17,157 bases of DNA, taken from contig JACGMN010000065.1 of assembly GCA_014061035.1 (NCBI GenBank), positions 1 through 17,157 on the forward strand, in the 5' to 3' direction. Position numbers and translations under genes: made by a program. Numbering within the stretch: the first letter of the stretch is position 1; every line of letters begins with the position of its first letter. Below, piece after piece: positions 6,831 through 13,826 of this stretch. A model generated the notes under the pieces. It had not been told where the DNA came from and searched no databases. It saw nothing but the letters and a program-made list of their open reading frames with translations. The DNA comes from Candidatus Methanophagales archaeon. Its GTDB lineage: Archaea; Halobacteriota; Syntropharchaeia; Alkanophagales; Methanospirareceae.

Positions 6831-7681
6831 TATCTATCTCTATCTCTATCTCTATCGTTCCGTTCATTGCAATTTTGCTCTTCATTCTGGCGGTGGCATA
6901 CCGTAAGTGCGAGGTGGGCGCAGTGGCATGGCTATTTTTTGCCGTTTATTGTATTCATAAGATTGCTTCATACGTAGCAGACGGCGAATACTTTGAATCC
7001 TCTGTAGCGATCGTATTTCTTGCGTTCACGCTTCTTTTAGTTGCTTTTATGCTGAAACCAAAGCCAAAGGCAAAGGCAGACGCATTGATGGGCGGCAGCG
7101 TCGAAAAAGGTGATGAGAATTTGTTTTACACAATAAACAGATTTGCACTTATAACTGCCGCCTTTTATTTCCCGTTTGCAGAAATACACGCTCTTGAGAC
7201 TCTACTCATTTACATCACTACCATAAGCACTGTCGCCGTACTAAATCTCTTCAACGTCTCGGTTTATATGGTGTATCCTGCGCTCATTTACAGTACTGAC
7301 TGTTCTTTCCACGAGATATATAGGGCGGTAAGGATAATCCTGGATTGCACCGGGTTATCGAGTATGGCTCTTTTTTTGGGTCTGATATTTGGTGTGAACG
7401 GCCTTGGGATAAGAAAGCTCAAAGCCTTTATCGTCTCTGTCCCAACCATCTACGTGCTGAATATAGCTAGAAATGTCTTCATCATCGCGGCATATTTCGA
7501 GCACTGGTTTGGCTGCTCGCCACTCGACAGCTTTTTTATCGCGCACGATGTGATAGGACGGCTATTCGCGATGATCGCACTCATTGCTATTGCCTATGCG
7601 GTCTTCGTGATACTACCGGAGACACTGGACTTAATAGAAGATTTCTTCCGTCTTATACTCAGAATTCGTCTTTATCTTTAA
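6821..7681 (+). CDS. artA: Archaeosortase A, membrane transpeptidase-like processing enzyme
   Basis: A 286-residue protein with about eight hydrophobic segments. It fits archaeosortase A, which removes PGF-CTERM tails from surface proteins and links them to lipid. Catalytic candidates are C176 in DCTGLSSMALF, R217 in LNIARNVF, and H242 or R247 in FIAHDVIGR. The Cys-to-Arg spacing of 41 equals that of the haloarchaeal ArtA residues as I recall them (C173, R214). The gene overlaps the end of the DUF1786 gene by ten bases (ATGGACTTAA), and its 3' end overlaps the convergent UPF0104 gene by 51 bases. Two hexamer tracts shape the protein: SISISISI in the first membrane helix and KPKPKAKADA in a loop near residue 80. 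No PGF-CTERM substrate is encoded in the window. Confidence 0.87.
   Translation: MDLISISISISIVPFIAILLFILAVAYRKCEVGAVAWLFFAVYCIHKIASYVADGEYFESSVAIVFLAFTLLLVAFMLKPKPKAKADALMGGSVEKGDENLFYTINRFALITAAFYFPFAEIHALETLLIYITTISTVAVLNLFNVSVYMVYPALIYSTDCSFHEIYRAVRIILDCTGLSSMALFLGLIFGVNGLGIRKLKAFIVSVPTIYVLNIARNVFIIAAYFEHWFGCSPLDSFFIAHDVIGRLFAMIALIAIAYAVFVILPETLDLIEDFFRLILRIRLYL
6833..6856 (+). repeat. Four TCTATC hexamers in the artA N-terminus
   Basis: Four perfect copies of TCTATC (24 bases) begin 12 bases after the artA ATG and encode Ser-Ile repeats that form part of the first hydrophobic segment. The copy number could vary without shifting the frame. Confidence 0.95.
7055..7084 (+). repeat. Degenerate hexamer repeat in an artA loop
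   Basis: Five six-base units (AAACCA, AAGCCA, AAGGCA, AAGGCA, GACGCA) encode KPKPKAKADA, a basic loop between predicted membrane segments. Confidence 0.85.
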
Positions 7682-8716
7682 GATGATCGCAGCAAGTGTT
7701 CCCAACAAGATTACGAACCAGAAAGTAAATAGCCTGCCAATAATTACTGCTACAGTTGCATCTGCTAACGAAATCCCTAAAATACTGTACAGAGCAATAG
7801 CGCTCCCTTCGTATATACCCAGCCCGCCGGGAAGAAGAGGAATCAGTCCGACCAAATATGCCAGAAATGTCACGCAAGCCACGATCCCAAACGATATATC
7901 GGTTCCAAGAGTATAAAAAATAACGTATATCTTCAGCGGATAAAGCAGCCAGACAATGATTGATGCAGATAAGGAGATTGTTAAAACTGCTTTGTCTTGC
8001 ACGATATTAAAGAGAGAACGCTTAAAGTTTTTGACTGCCGCCTCCGCCTCCGCATCGTGTTGTACCTGTACCTGTACTGCGTGTCTCTCTCTATTCTTTG
8101 CACGCTTTGCGGTAAAGAAGTGCAATATTTTCATCGCATTCCGCAAAATTTTTACCGCTATTTTCTCATTTCGGTATAGGAAAATTACTCCTGATATCCC
8201 TAAGAATATTATTAGCACTATTGATGCCTGTATAGCTACGATCAAAGGAGCAGGAAGAATAAACTGCGTAGCAAGATATGTATAAGATAAGAGCAATAGG
8301 ACCGTAAACGGGATCATGTCTACGTACTTGCCTACCAATGTCACTGTAAAAGCATCTTTTAAAAGAATGCCTTCTTTATGCAGCAGGTATACTCGTGCAG
8401 GCTCGCTGCCAGCTTTTGCTGCTGGAGTAATATTCTCGACGAGCGCTCCTGCCAAATGAATAGCAAAGAGCTTCATAAATCCTATCCGGTACTTCAACGC
8501 TCTGATCAAGAGCTGTAATCTGTACGCAAGCAGAATTTGCGTGATCATCTGTAATGTAGTTAAAAAGAAGAACAAGCCCGGATCGAGTCTCGTTAAGGTG
8601 CTCAGAAGTTCATCAATGCCGACTATGAAATAAAGATAACAGAGCACGAGGATAATCAAGATAGAATAAAATATATTCTTGTATCTTGTATCCTGCATCA
8701 TGAATCCGGGCATCAT
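7631..8716 (-). CDS. UPF0104 / flippase-like integral membrane protein (LPG synthase TM-domain family)
   Basis: A 361-residue multi-pass membrane protein of the family related to the membrane half of lysylphosphatidylglycerol synthase and to AglD-like archaeal proteins. Family signatures visible are NITPAAKAGSEPARVYLLHK (about residue 95), LVGKYVDMIPF, and LIPLLPGGLGIYEGSAIALY (about 293) followed by GRLFTFW. The cytosolic MprF-type transferase domain is absent, so the role is probably lipid or lipid-linked substrate handling, not lysine transfer. A charged insert near residues 215-228 (AVQVQVQHDAEAEAA) is repeat-encoded. The gene runs against artA and their 3' ends overlap by 51 bases. Several Met codons cluster at the start (8716, 8713, 8701, 8698), so the exact start is uncertain. 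Confidence 0.85.
   Translation of the reverse strand: MMPGFMMQDTRYKNIFYSILIILVLCYLYFIVGIDELLSTLTRLDPGLFFFLTTLQMITQILLAYRLQLLIRALKYRIGFMKLFAIHLAGALVENITPAAKAGSEPARVYLLHKEGILLKDAFTVTLVGKYVDMIPFTVLLLLSYTYLATQFILPAPLIVAIQASIVLIIFLGISGVIFLYRNEKIAVKILRNAMKILHFFTAKRAKNRERHAVQVQVQHDAEAEAAVKNFKRSLFNIVQDKAVLTISLSASIIVWLLYPLKIYVIFYTLGTDISFGIVACVTFLAYLVGLIPLLPGGLGIYEGSAIALYSILGISLADATVAVIIGRLFTFWFVILLGTLAAIILKIKTNSEYKTEEIFY
8039..8078 (-). repeat. Two hexamer tracts in the UPF0104 gene
   Basis: On the plus strand CGCCTC occurs twice (8039-8050), and TGTACC twice plus TGTACT (8061-8078). On the coding strand they give alternating Val-Gln and Ala-Glu pairs in a cytosolic loop. Confidence 0.9.
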
Positions 8717-8829
8717 TTTCTGGTGTTAATGTTAATCTCGTGAAATCTCGCGGGGTTTTCTCCGCATCTAAACACATACGATACGTTTATTTAGTAGAAA
8801 TATAATTATAGCGTCTTACCGGTAACAAA
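8717..8829. promoter_or_regulatory. Divergent promoter region with a small hairpin
   Basis: This 113-base gap drives both the UPF0104 gene (minus) and the DUF39 gene (plus). It contains GCGGGG/CTCCGC with a TTTT loop (8750-8765, one G-U pair) on the UPF0104 side, and an A/T-rich TATA-like block (TTTATTTAGTAGAAATATAATTA, given in parts: TTTATTTAG and ATATAATTA) ahead of the DUF39 gene. Exact promoter positions cannot be fixed by eye. Confidence 0.35.
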
Positions 8830-10350
8830 ATGAAGAAGAAAAGTATAGAGGAGATAAACGAGAGGATTGAAGATGGTAGTGTTCGCGTAGTGACCGCAGA
8901 CAAAATGAGCGATATAGTGAACGAATTGGGTGCGGAAAAAGCGGTTACAGAAGTAGATGTAGTCACTACCGGGACGTTTGGTCCTATGTGCTCCTCAGGT
9001 GTCTTCATCAATTTTGGGCATGCAGATCCACCGATAAAAATGCAGCGGGTATGGCTCAATGATGTAGAAGCGTATGCCGGAATAGCCGCGGTAGATGCGT
9101 ATCTCGGTGCAACGCAGTTATCAGAAGAGAAAGGGTTGGACTATGGTGGTGGATACGTAATCGAAGATTTAGTTGCCGGTAAGCAGGTAGAGATGCGTGC
9201 TACAAGCTATGGCACGGATTGCTACCCTCGTAAAGAGTTAGAGACGACAATTACGCTCGAAGATTTAAATTATGCGCTCATGGTAAATCCAAGGAATGCG
9301 TATCAACGGTATGTTGCTGCGGTAAACTCCACTGATCGGACGTTATATACTTATATGGGCACATTGCTCCCGGATTATCAAAATGCAAATTATTCTGGTG
9401 CCGCGGCACTCTCGCCTCTCTCTAACGACCCGGATTTCGAGACTATAGGTCTCGGTACGCGGATTTTCTTCTGTGGTGCAAAAGGATATGTGATTGGAAT
9501 GGGAACGCAGCACAACCCTGCTAACCGCTTTGGAACATTAATGGTCTCTGGTAACCTGAAAGAGATGAATCAAGATTTCGTGAAGGGTGGTACCTTCCAC
9601 AGATACGGCGTAACCCTCTTCGTTGGTATTGGAATACCGATACCGATATTGAATGAACGGATGGCGAAGAAGACCGCGATAAGTGATGCCGGTATTGTTA
9701 CCGAGATAGTTGATTATGGTGTGGGCAGGAGAGAACGGCCGGTACTGAGAAAAGTTACGTACGAAGAGTTGAAATCGGGGGCTATAGAACTTGAGGGTAA
9801 GGACGTACCAACTTCACCGCTTTCGAGTTTCTTCATGGCACATAGAGTAGCGGACGAGTTGAAGAATAGGATAGAGCAAGGTGAATTTCCGCTCTCGCTG
9901 CCGGTAGACCGATTGCCAACAGATACCGTGGTCAAGCCAATGAAACAGCCCGAGCTACCGTTGGTGAAGGACGTCATGATAAGAGAAGTGAATACTATAA
10001 GTGATGACGCAAGCATAGCAGACGCTGCAAAATTGATTATGGAATCCGGGTCTACGCATATACCTGTTATATCTGAAGATGGAAGATTAGCAGGGATAGT
10101 AACGGCATGGGATATATCGCGAGCTGTGGCACGGAGACACGAAGAATTGGCAGAAATAATGACACGGAAAGTGATAACCGCGGGTTTATACGAGCCTCTT
10201 GAACTGGTAATTAGAAAAATGGACCGCAGTAACATATCGGCATTGCCAGTCATAGACGACAGAAACAATGTTATTGGGATGGTATCAACCGATGAGATAA
10301 GCAAATTGATAAGAAAGAGGAAGAAATGGATGTGGAAAGTAAGGATTTGA
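8830..10350 (+). CDS. DUF39/COG1900 homocysteine-biosynthesis protein with CBS pair (aspartate-semialdehyde sulfurase)
   Basis: A 506-residue cytoplasmic protein. Residues 1-370 are the HcyBio (DUF39) domain, which in methanogens converts aspartate semialdehyde plus sulfide to homocysteine. The two cysteines I recall as functional in the Methanosarcina MA1821 protein appear at the same numbers: C54 in GPMCSSG and C131 in GTDCYPRKE. Residues about 378-500 form a CBS pair: VKDVMIREVNTISDDASI with IVTAWDISR, then IMTRKVITAGLYEP with MVSTDEISK. The pair is expected to bind an adenylyl ligand and regulate activity. The NIL/ferredoxin partner (MA1822 type) often found next to it is not in this window. 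Start ATG at 8830 gives the standard N-terminus, with no strong ribosome binding site. Confidence 0.9.
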   Translation: MKKKSIEEINERIEDGSVRVVTADKMSDIVNELGAEKAVTEVDVVTTGTFGPMCSSGVFINFGHADPPIKMQRVWLNDVEAYAGIAAVDAYLGATQLSEEKGLDYGGGYVIEDLVAGKQVEMRATSYGTDCYPRKELETTITLEDLNYALMVNPRNAYQRYVAAVNSTDRTLYTYMGTLLPDYQNANYSGAAALSPLSNDPDFETIGLGTRIFFCGAKGYVIGMGTQHNPANRFGTLMVSGNLKEMNQDFVKGGTFHRYGVTLFVGIGIPIPILNERMAKKTAISDAGIVTEIVDYGVGRRERPVLRKVTYEELKSGAIELEGKDVPTSPLSSFFMAHRVADELKNRIEQGEFPLSLPVDRLPTDTVVKPMKQPELPLVKDVMIREVNTISDDASIADAAKLIMESGSTHIPVISEDGRLAGIVTAWDISRAVARRHEELAEIMTRKVITAGLYEPLELVIRKMDRSNISALPVIDDRNNVIGMVSTDEISKLIRKRKKWMWKVRI

Positions 10351-10423
10351 TTTAAAGACTTATCTTTATGCGGGTTCTTATTTAATATTAATATATTCTC
10401 TGATATAAGAAGGTGCGGCAAAA

Positions 10424-10479
10424 GGGTAAGGGCTAAGGGCTAAAGGGAAAAGGGTCGTTAGCTTTTAGCCATTAGCCCT
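10424..10479 (+). repeat. Heptamer array with inverted arm upstream of tRNA-iMet
   Basis: Four heptamers (GGGTAAG, GGCTAAG, GGCTAAA, GGGAAAA; 10424-10451) are followed by three inverted ones (TTAGCTT, TTAGCCA, TTAGCCC; 10458-10478). Bases 10429-10444 and 10464-10479 can pair at 15 of 16 positions, giving a strong stem-loop between a TATA-like A/T block (about 10380-10397) and the tRNA gene. Apart from this array, the tRNA and the downstream repeat, I see no gene in 10351-10685. Confidence 0.9.
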
Positions 10480-10517
10480 AGAAATGCAATTGGAGTAAGT
10501 AAGTAGGTGCGTAGCAG

Positions 10518-10592
10518 AGCGGGGTAGGGTAGTTAGGAGATCCCGTCGGGCTCATAACCCGGAGATCGGTGGTTCGAATCCATCCTCCGCTA
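10518..10592 (+). tRNA. Initiator tRNA-Met (CAT)
   Basis: A 75-base cloverleaf. Acceptor AGCGGGG pairs with CTCCGCT, giving the A1-U72 pair of archaeal initiators. The anticodon loop is CTCATAA on a stem with three consecutive G-C pairs (GGG/CCC), another initiator hallmark. The T-loop is TTCGAAT and the discriminator is A. CCA is not encoded. The gene lies between two different heptamer repeat arrays. Confidence 0.97.
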
Positions 10593-10605
10593 TCTATATC
10601 TATTC

Positions 10606-10643
10606 GTAACTACTCGGGTTCACGGTTCACGGTTCACGGTTAG
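10606..10643 (+). repeat. Dispersed repeat: GTAACTACTC core plus three GGTTCAC heptamers
   Basis: GTAACTACTC is followed by G, then GGTTCAC at 10617-10623, 10624-10630 and 10631-10637, then a partial GGTTAG. The same core and heptamers occur inverted at the left edge of the window. Both copies lie shortly upstream of a coding start (42 and 10686). Confidence 0.93.
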
Positions 10644-10685
10644 ATCGATGAAAATTGAACGGTTTGAAGATATATCTCAAGAAAT

Positions 10686-12011
10686 ATGAAGAGGATAATT
10701 AATGCTGATTTACATATTCATTCGCATTATTCGGCTGCTACTTCGCCACGTATGGATTTACCGACGCTGGCCGCAGAAGCATTGAGAAAAGGGATAGAGC
10801 TCCTCGGTACTGGTGATTGTTTACATCCTAAGTGGTTACAGGAGATAAGGGAACTGGAGGAAAGAGACGGCGTTTTTTATTTTGGGCTAGAAGACAGAGA
10901 CAGAGATGGAGGCAGGAGAGATAAAACCACGAATTTTGTGCTTACAGTAGAGGTGGAAGATACGCGGCGGGTGCACCATCTGCTCATCGTGCCTTCGATC
11001 TCGAAAGCAGAGGAATTATACGAGTCGTTTAGCGCGTATTCGTCGAATATTGATTCTGACGGCAGACCCTCACTGCAGCTGAGTGGGGCAGAGATAGCAG
11101 AACATGCACGTGATGCGGAAGCTCTTATAGGCCCCTGTCATGCGTTCACGCCCTGGACTGCTTTGTATGCATATCACGACTCGTTGAAGGAATGCTACGG
11201 TGATCTTGCGGGCTACATATCCTTTGTAGAGCTGGGTTTGAGCGCAGATTCGTCGTATGCAGACAGGATAGAGGAGCTACGTGAGCTTACGTTTTTGACT
11301 AACTCGGATGCGCATTCACCGTACCCGATTCGGTTAGCAAGAGAGTTTAACCGGTTTCAAGTGGAGGGTATAAATTTTGATGAGTTAAAAGCTGCTATAA
11401 AGCGAGAACGAGGGCGGATGCCAGTACTTAATGTTGGATTCCCGCCACAGGAAGGGAAATATAATGAAAGTGCGTGTATCCGGTGCTACAGGCATTATAC
11501 GCTCAACGATGCGATTACCAGGAGGTGGAGATGTGAATGCCGCGGTCTGATAAAGAAAGGAGTGGTGGATAGGGTAAACGAGCTTGCTGATTGCGATGAC
11601 GCTCAGCCTGCACACCGTCCGCCCTATCTGCACTTGATACCGCTGGCTGAAATAATAGCGTTAGCAGTGCGTAAATCTCCGGCTTCAAAAACGGTACAGA
11701 AGATATGGGAATCGCTCTTAACCTTAACCGAGTTTGGTACGGAAATCACGGTCCTGATAGGTGCAGAAGCTTCGACCTCGATAGACGACGCACTAAATCC
11801 CGCTAAATTTGGGCTCGAGCCTGATGATTGTAAGCGTGTTGTGGCGGCGATAAGAGCATTTAGAGCGGGGGAAATAAGGATACTACCGGGTGGCGGTGGG
11901 AAGTACGGAGTTATCACATTAAAAACAGATCAAGAGAGAGGAGAAGGACCGGGAGAAGGACAGGGACTGGGACAGGGACAGAAGCAGCAGCTTTCTTTGC
12001 TCAATTTTTGA
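10686..12011 (+). CDS. Endonuclease Q (EndoQ) homologue, PHP-domain DNA repair nuclease
   Basis: A 441-residue protein of the PHP family once listed as TIGR00375. Characterised members (EndoQ) cut DNA 5' to uracil, hypoxanthine and abasic sites. PHP metal ligands are visible: H10 and H12 in DLHIHSHYS, D44/H47 in GTGDCLHP, E89 region with H97-H98 in VEVEDTRRVHHL, H152 in GPCHAFTPW, and D208/H210 in TNSDAHSP. A zinc-finger module follows (C264, C267, C283, C285: CIRCYRHY and WRCECRG), then the IKKGVVDRV motif typical of the family. The C-terminus has a Gly-rich tail (residues 419-432) ending in QLSLLNF, which resembles a PCNA-interacting peptide. The 3' end overlaps the convergent glycosyltransferase gene by 11 bases. 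Start ATG at 10686; no clear ribosome binding site. Confidence 0.88.
   Translation: MKRIINADLHIHSHYSAATSPRMDLPTLAAEALRKGIELLGTGDCLHPKWLQEIRELEERDGVFYFGLEDRDRDGGRRDKTTNFVLTVEVEDTRRVHHLLIVPSISKAEELYESFSAYSSNIDSDGRPSLQLSGAEIAEHARDAEALIGPCHAFTPWTALYAYHDSLKECYGDLAGYISFVELGLSADSSYADRIEELRELTFLTNSDAHSPYPIRLAREFNRFQVEGINFDELKAAIKRERGRMPVLNVGFPPQEGKYNESACIRCYRHYTLNDAITRRWRCECRGLIKKGVVDRVNELADCDDAQPAHRPPYLHLIPLAEIIALAVRKSPASKTVQKIWESLLTLTEFGTEITVLIGAEASTSIDDALNPAKFGLEPDDCKRVVAAIRAFRAGEIRILPGGGGKYGVITLKTDQERGEGPGEGQGLGQGQKQQLSLLNF
11940..11981 (+). repeat. Seven GGA-NNN hexamers in the EndoQ tail
   Basis: Seven in-frame units (GGAGAA, GGACCG, GGAGAA, GGACAG, GGACTG, GGACAG, GGACAG) encode alternating Gly-X and form the linker before the PIP-box-like C-terminus. 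A shorter GACAGA pair also occurs in the same gene at 10893-10904. Confidence 0.95.
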
Positions 12012-13251
12012 ATATTTCTCGCCGCTCTTTACAGATAATATCCCTCATCTGCGAACGAATATCTTCTCGGCTTGTAAACCGCATCAGTTCATGCCAGCGT
12101 CTCTGCAGTTCGCATAAGTTCTGAAACGGGTCTAATTTTGGCACTGCGTCGGTTTTGGCAATGGAGATATTGTTTAATGCCTCTTTACTGCCTTTTCTAT
12201 CTCCTTTTGCAAGATACTCCTCGGACAAGAGTTTACACGCCAGTTCAATCTTCTCTTCGAGGTCTGCTTTCAGAAAACAGCCCGGATAGGGGTCAAAATT
12301 GTCCGCCTGAATCTTCTGCATTCCTTCCATCTCCGTCTGCGTATCGATCTTTGCTCGTTCATAGACGAAACGGTAGATGTCTTCACGCAACTGCATCCAT
12401 GTAGGATGCATCTTTGGAGGTGGAAGGTGTTTAATGGAAAGTTGATTATCTAAGAAGAAGGAGAAGCCAAAGATGCGGGCATTCATCAAAAAGTCGATGT
12501 CCTCGCCTCTCCGGACATTAGCGTCAAAAGGGACAGTTGTAAATAGGTTCCGGTGAATGATCATATTTCCGCCGAATGCAAACGGCGTCTCTTTCAACCT
12601 CGGCTCGGTTCCAATGATATTATCAAATGCTTCATTCATCCGCTCATATTGATCCCAGTATTTCATCCATGGACGAAATGGTTTTTTAACGTGGTAGTCT
12701 CCATCAGGATTAATATAGTATCCTGCAACCGCATTGATCTCTATTCCTTCAATCTCTCTTCCAATAAATTCCCTTGCTTTTGACATAAATTCAGGGTCTT
12801 CAAATACTTCGTCATCGTCAATAAGCACAGCAACATCAGAATCCAGAATGTGTGGGATAAAGAGGCAGAGATTTCGAACGTTAGAATAGCCACGAAGCTG
12901 GAGCAGGCTGATATATTCTTCCGCATTTTTATCGCAGTGCACTCGCAGTAGATCATGTATCTGTCTGAGATGTGAATTGCCGAAGAGCATTACTTCTACT
13001 TCCGGATTGGCGGACTTGATGATCTCAGCAACCTTTCTCTCTACTTCCTGCTCAATATCTCTTGAGGTCGCAACCGCGATAATTACCAGCTCAAAATCTT
13101 TATCTTTCAAGACATTGGTGCTCTGTATTGCTCTGTGCAGCGTGCCATCGGCATTTAAAGCTGTTGGGTGATCATAGATAGCGTCTCCTTCCTGGTAGCC
13201 AATTTTGCTCTCTCTTCCCCAATACGATGGGATTACCATTGTAAATTTCAT
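12001..13251 (-). CDS. GT-A fold glycosyltransferase (GT2-like)
   Basis: A 416-residue soluble protein with the order of motifs of inverting GT-A glycosyltransferases. The N-terminal MKFTMVIPSYWG is the first beta strand. LIDDDEVFEDPEF (D145-D147) is a DXD-type metal/nucleotide-sugar site. GGNMIIHR (about 227-234) and RRGEDIDF (E250, D251, D253) supply the acceptor-side acidic residues, and KHLPPP (H275) follows, as in glucosyl-3-phosphoglycerate-synthase-like and related enzymes. Sugar donor and acceptor cannot be told. There are no membrane segments. The C-terminal ~110 residues are helical and not recognised. The gene is divergent from rpl12, sharing an 87-base promoter gap, and convergent with the EndoQ gene. 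Confidence 0.75.
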   Translation of the reverse strand: MKFTMVIPSYWGRESKIGYQEGDAIYDHPTALNADGTLHRAIQSTNVLKDKDFELVIIAVATSRDIEQEVERKVAEIIKSANPEVEVMLFGNSHLRQIHDLLRVHCDKNAEEYISLLQLRGYSNVRNLCLFIPHILDSDVAVLIDDDEVFEDPEFMSKAREFIGREIEGIEINAVAGYYINPDGDYHVKKPFRPWMKYWDQYERMNEAFDNIIGTEPRLKETPFAFGGNMIIHRNLFTTVPFDANVRRGEDIDFLMNARIFGFSFFLDNQLSIKHLPPPKMHPTWMQLREDIYRFVYERAKIDTQTEMEGMQKIQADNFDPYPGCFLKADLEEKIELACKLLSEEYLAKGDRKGSKEALNNISIAKTDAVPKLDPFQNLCELQRRWHELMRFTSREDIRSQMRDIICKERREIFKN

Positions 13252-13338
13252 GGTTCATTCTTGAGATGTAAAATAAAAGTTAAAGTTAAGCTATAAGAAA
13301 GAAAGGAGTAAAGTAAAGATAAAGAGGTAAAGATAGAA
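13252..13338. promoter_or_regulatory. Shared promoter gap between the glycosyltransferase gene and rpl12, with rpl12 RBS
   Basis: This 87-base A/T-rich divergent gap contains TAAAATAAAAGTTAAAG, with GTTAAA/GTTAAG as a 6-bp tandem, as a likely TATA region. AGAGGT at 13323-13328 lies ten bases ahead of the rpl12 ATG and serves as its ribosome binding site. Confidence 0.5.
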
Positions 13339-13698
13339 ATGGAATATATATATGCTGCATTGCTCTTACACAGCAGCGGGAGAGATATCACAGAGGATGG
13401 AATAGCGTCGATAATGGAGGCCGCAGGTATAGAGGTAGATAAAGGTAGTGTGAAAGCACTGATATCCGCATTGAGCGGTGTGGATATAGACAAAGCAATA
13501 GCGCAAGCGCAGCCGGCTTTTGCTCCTACAGCGATGTCGGCGCAGGTACAAGCACCGGCACCAGGTCCCGCTCCCGCTCCAGAAGCAGTAGAGGCAGAGA
13601 AGAAAGAGAAGAAACCGAAGGAAGCGAAGGAAGAAGAAGAGAAAGAAGAGGAAGCGGAAGAGAAAGGTATGGAAGGGCTATCAGCGCTCTTCGGTTAG
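13339..13698 (+). CDS. rpl12: Large-subunit ribosomal protein L12 (archaeal P1 stalk protein)
   Basis: A 119-residue acidic stalk protein that binds L10/P0 in multiple copies and recruits translation GTPases. It has the archaeal P1 layout: a helical dimerisation/L10-binding domain starting MEYIYAALLLHSSG (residues 1-60, with the IMEAAGIEVDKGSVKALI pattern), an Ala/Pro hinge (residues 75-90), a Lys/Glu-rich charged stretch, and the conserved tail MEGLSALFG. It is usually the last gene of an L11-L1-L10-L12 operon. Here no other ribosomal gene is adjacent, and it has its own promoter region, ribosome binding site and terminator hairpin. Confidence 0.95.
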   Translation: MEYIYAALLLHSSGRDITEDGIASIMEAAGIEVDKGSVKALISALSGVDIDKAIAQAQPAFAPTAMSAQVQAPAPGPAPAPEAVEAEKKEKKPKEAKEEEEKEEEAEEKGMEGLSALFG

Positions 13699-13723
13699 CT
13701 AGCTAAGCTAACTGACAATTTTT
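13694..13723 (+). terminator. Terminator hairpin after rpl12
   Basis: GTTAGCT and AGCTAAC form a seven-pair stem with an AGCTA loop (13694-13712), overlapping the stop codon. Six bases later comes a run of five T (13719-13723). It fits an intrinsic-like terminator for a highly expressed gene. Confidence 0.6.
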
Positions 13724-13746
13724 CCTCTCTCCATCCAGGACAAGAC

Positions 13747-13770
13747 AAAAGAAAAGAAAAGAAAAGAAAA
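13747..13770 (+). repeat. AAAAG pentamer tract
   Basis: Four AAAAG units plus AAAA lie in the rpl12 to tRNA-Glu gap. A small ATCAGAA/TTCTGAT palindrome follows at 13789-13804, and a T-rich stretch precedes the tRNA. I see no gene here. Confidence 0.95.
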
Positions 13771-13826
13771 CAAGACCAAAGACCAGAAATCAGAAAATTC
13801 TGATAGGTCTCTTCTTTTGATTTTAT

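Noticed and set aside
8750..8765. Riboswitch in the leader between the UPF0104 and DUF39 genes
   Set aside because: Only a single six-pair hairpin is visible, and nothing matches a known aptamer. The gap is too short and A/T-rich to support the call.
9714..10421. 235-codon minus-strand open frame opposite the DUF39-CBS gene
   Set aside because: It is the complement of the conserved CBS pair and shows no domain of its own.
10424..10643. Possible CRISPR array or telomere-like repeat
   Set aside because: The units are 7 bases, contiguous and without spacers. There are no cas genes in the window, and the sequence is interrupted by a normal tRNA gene.
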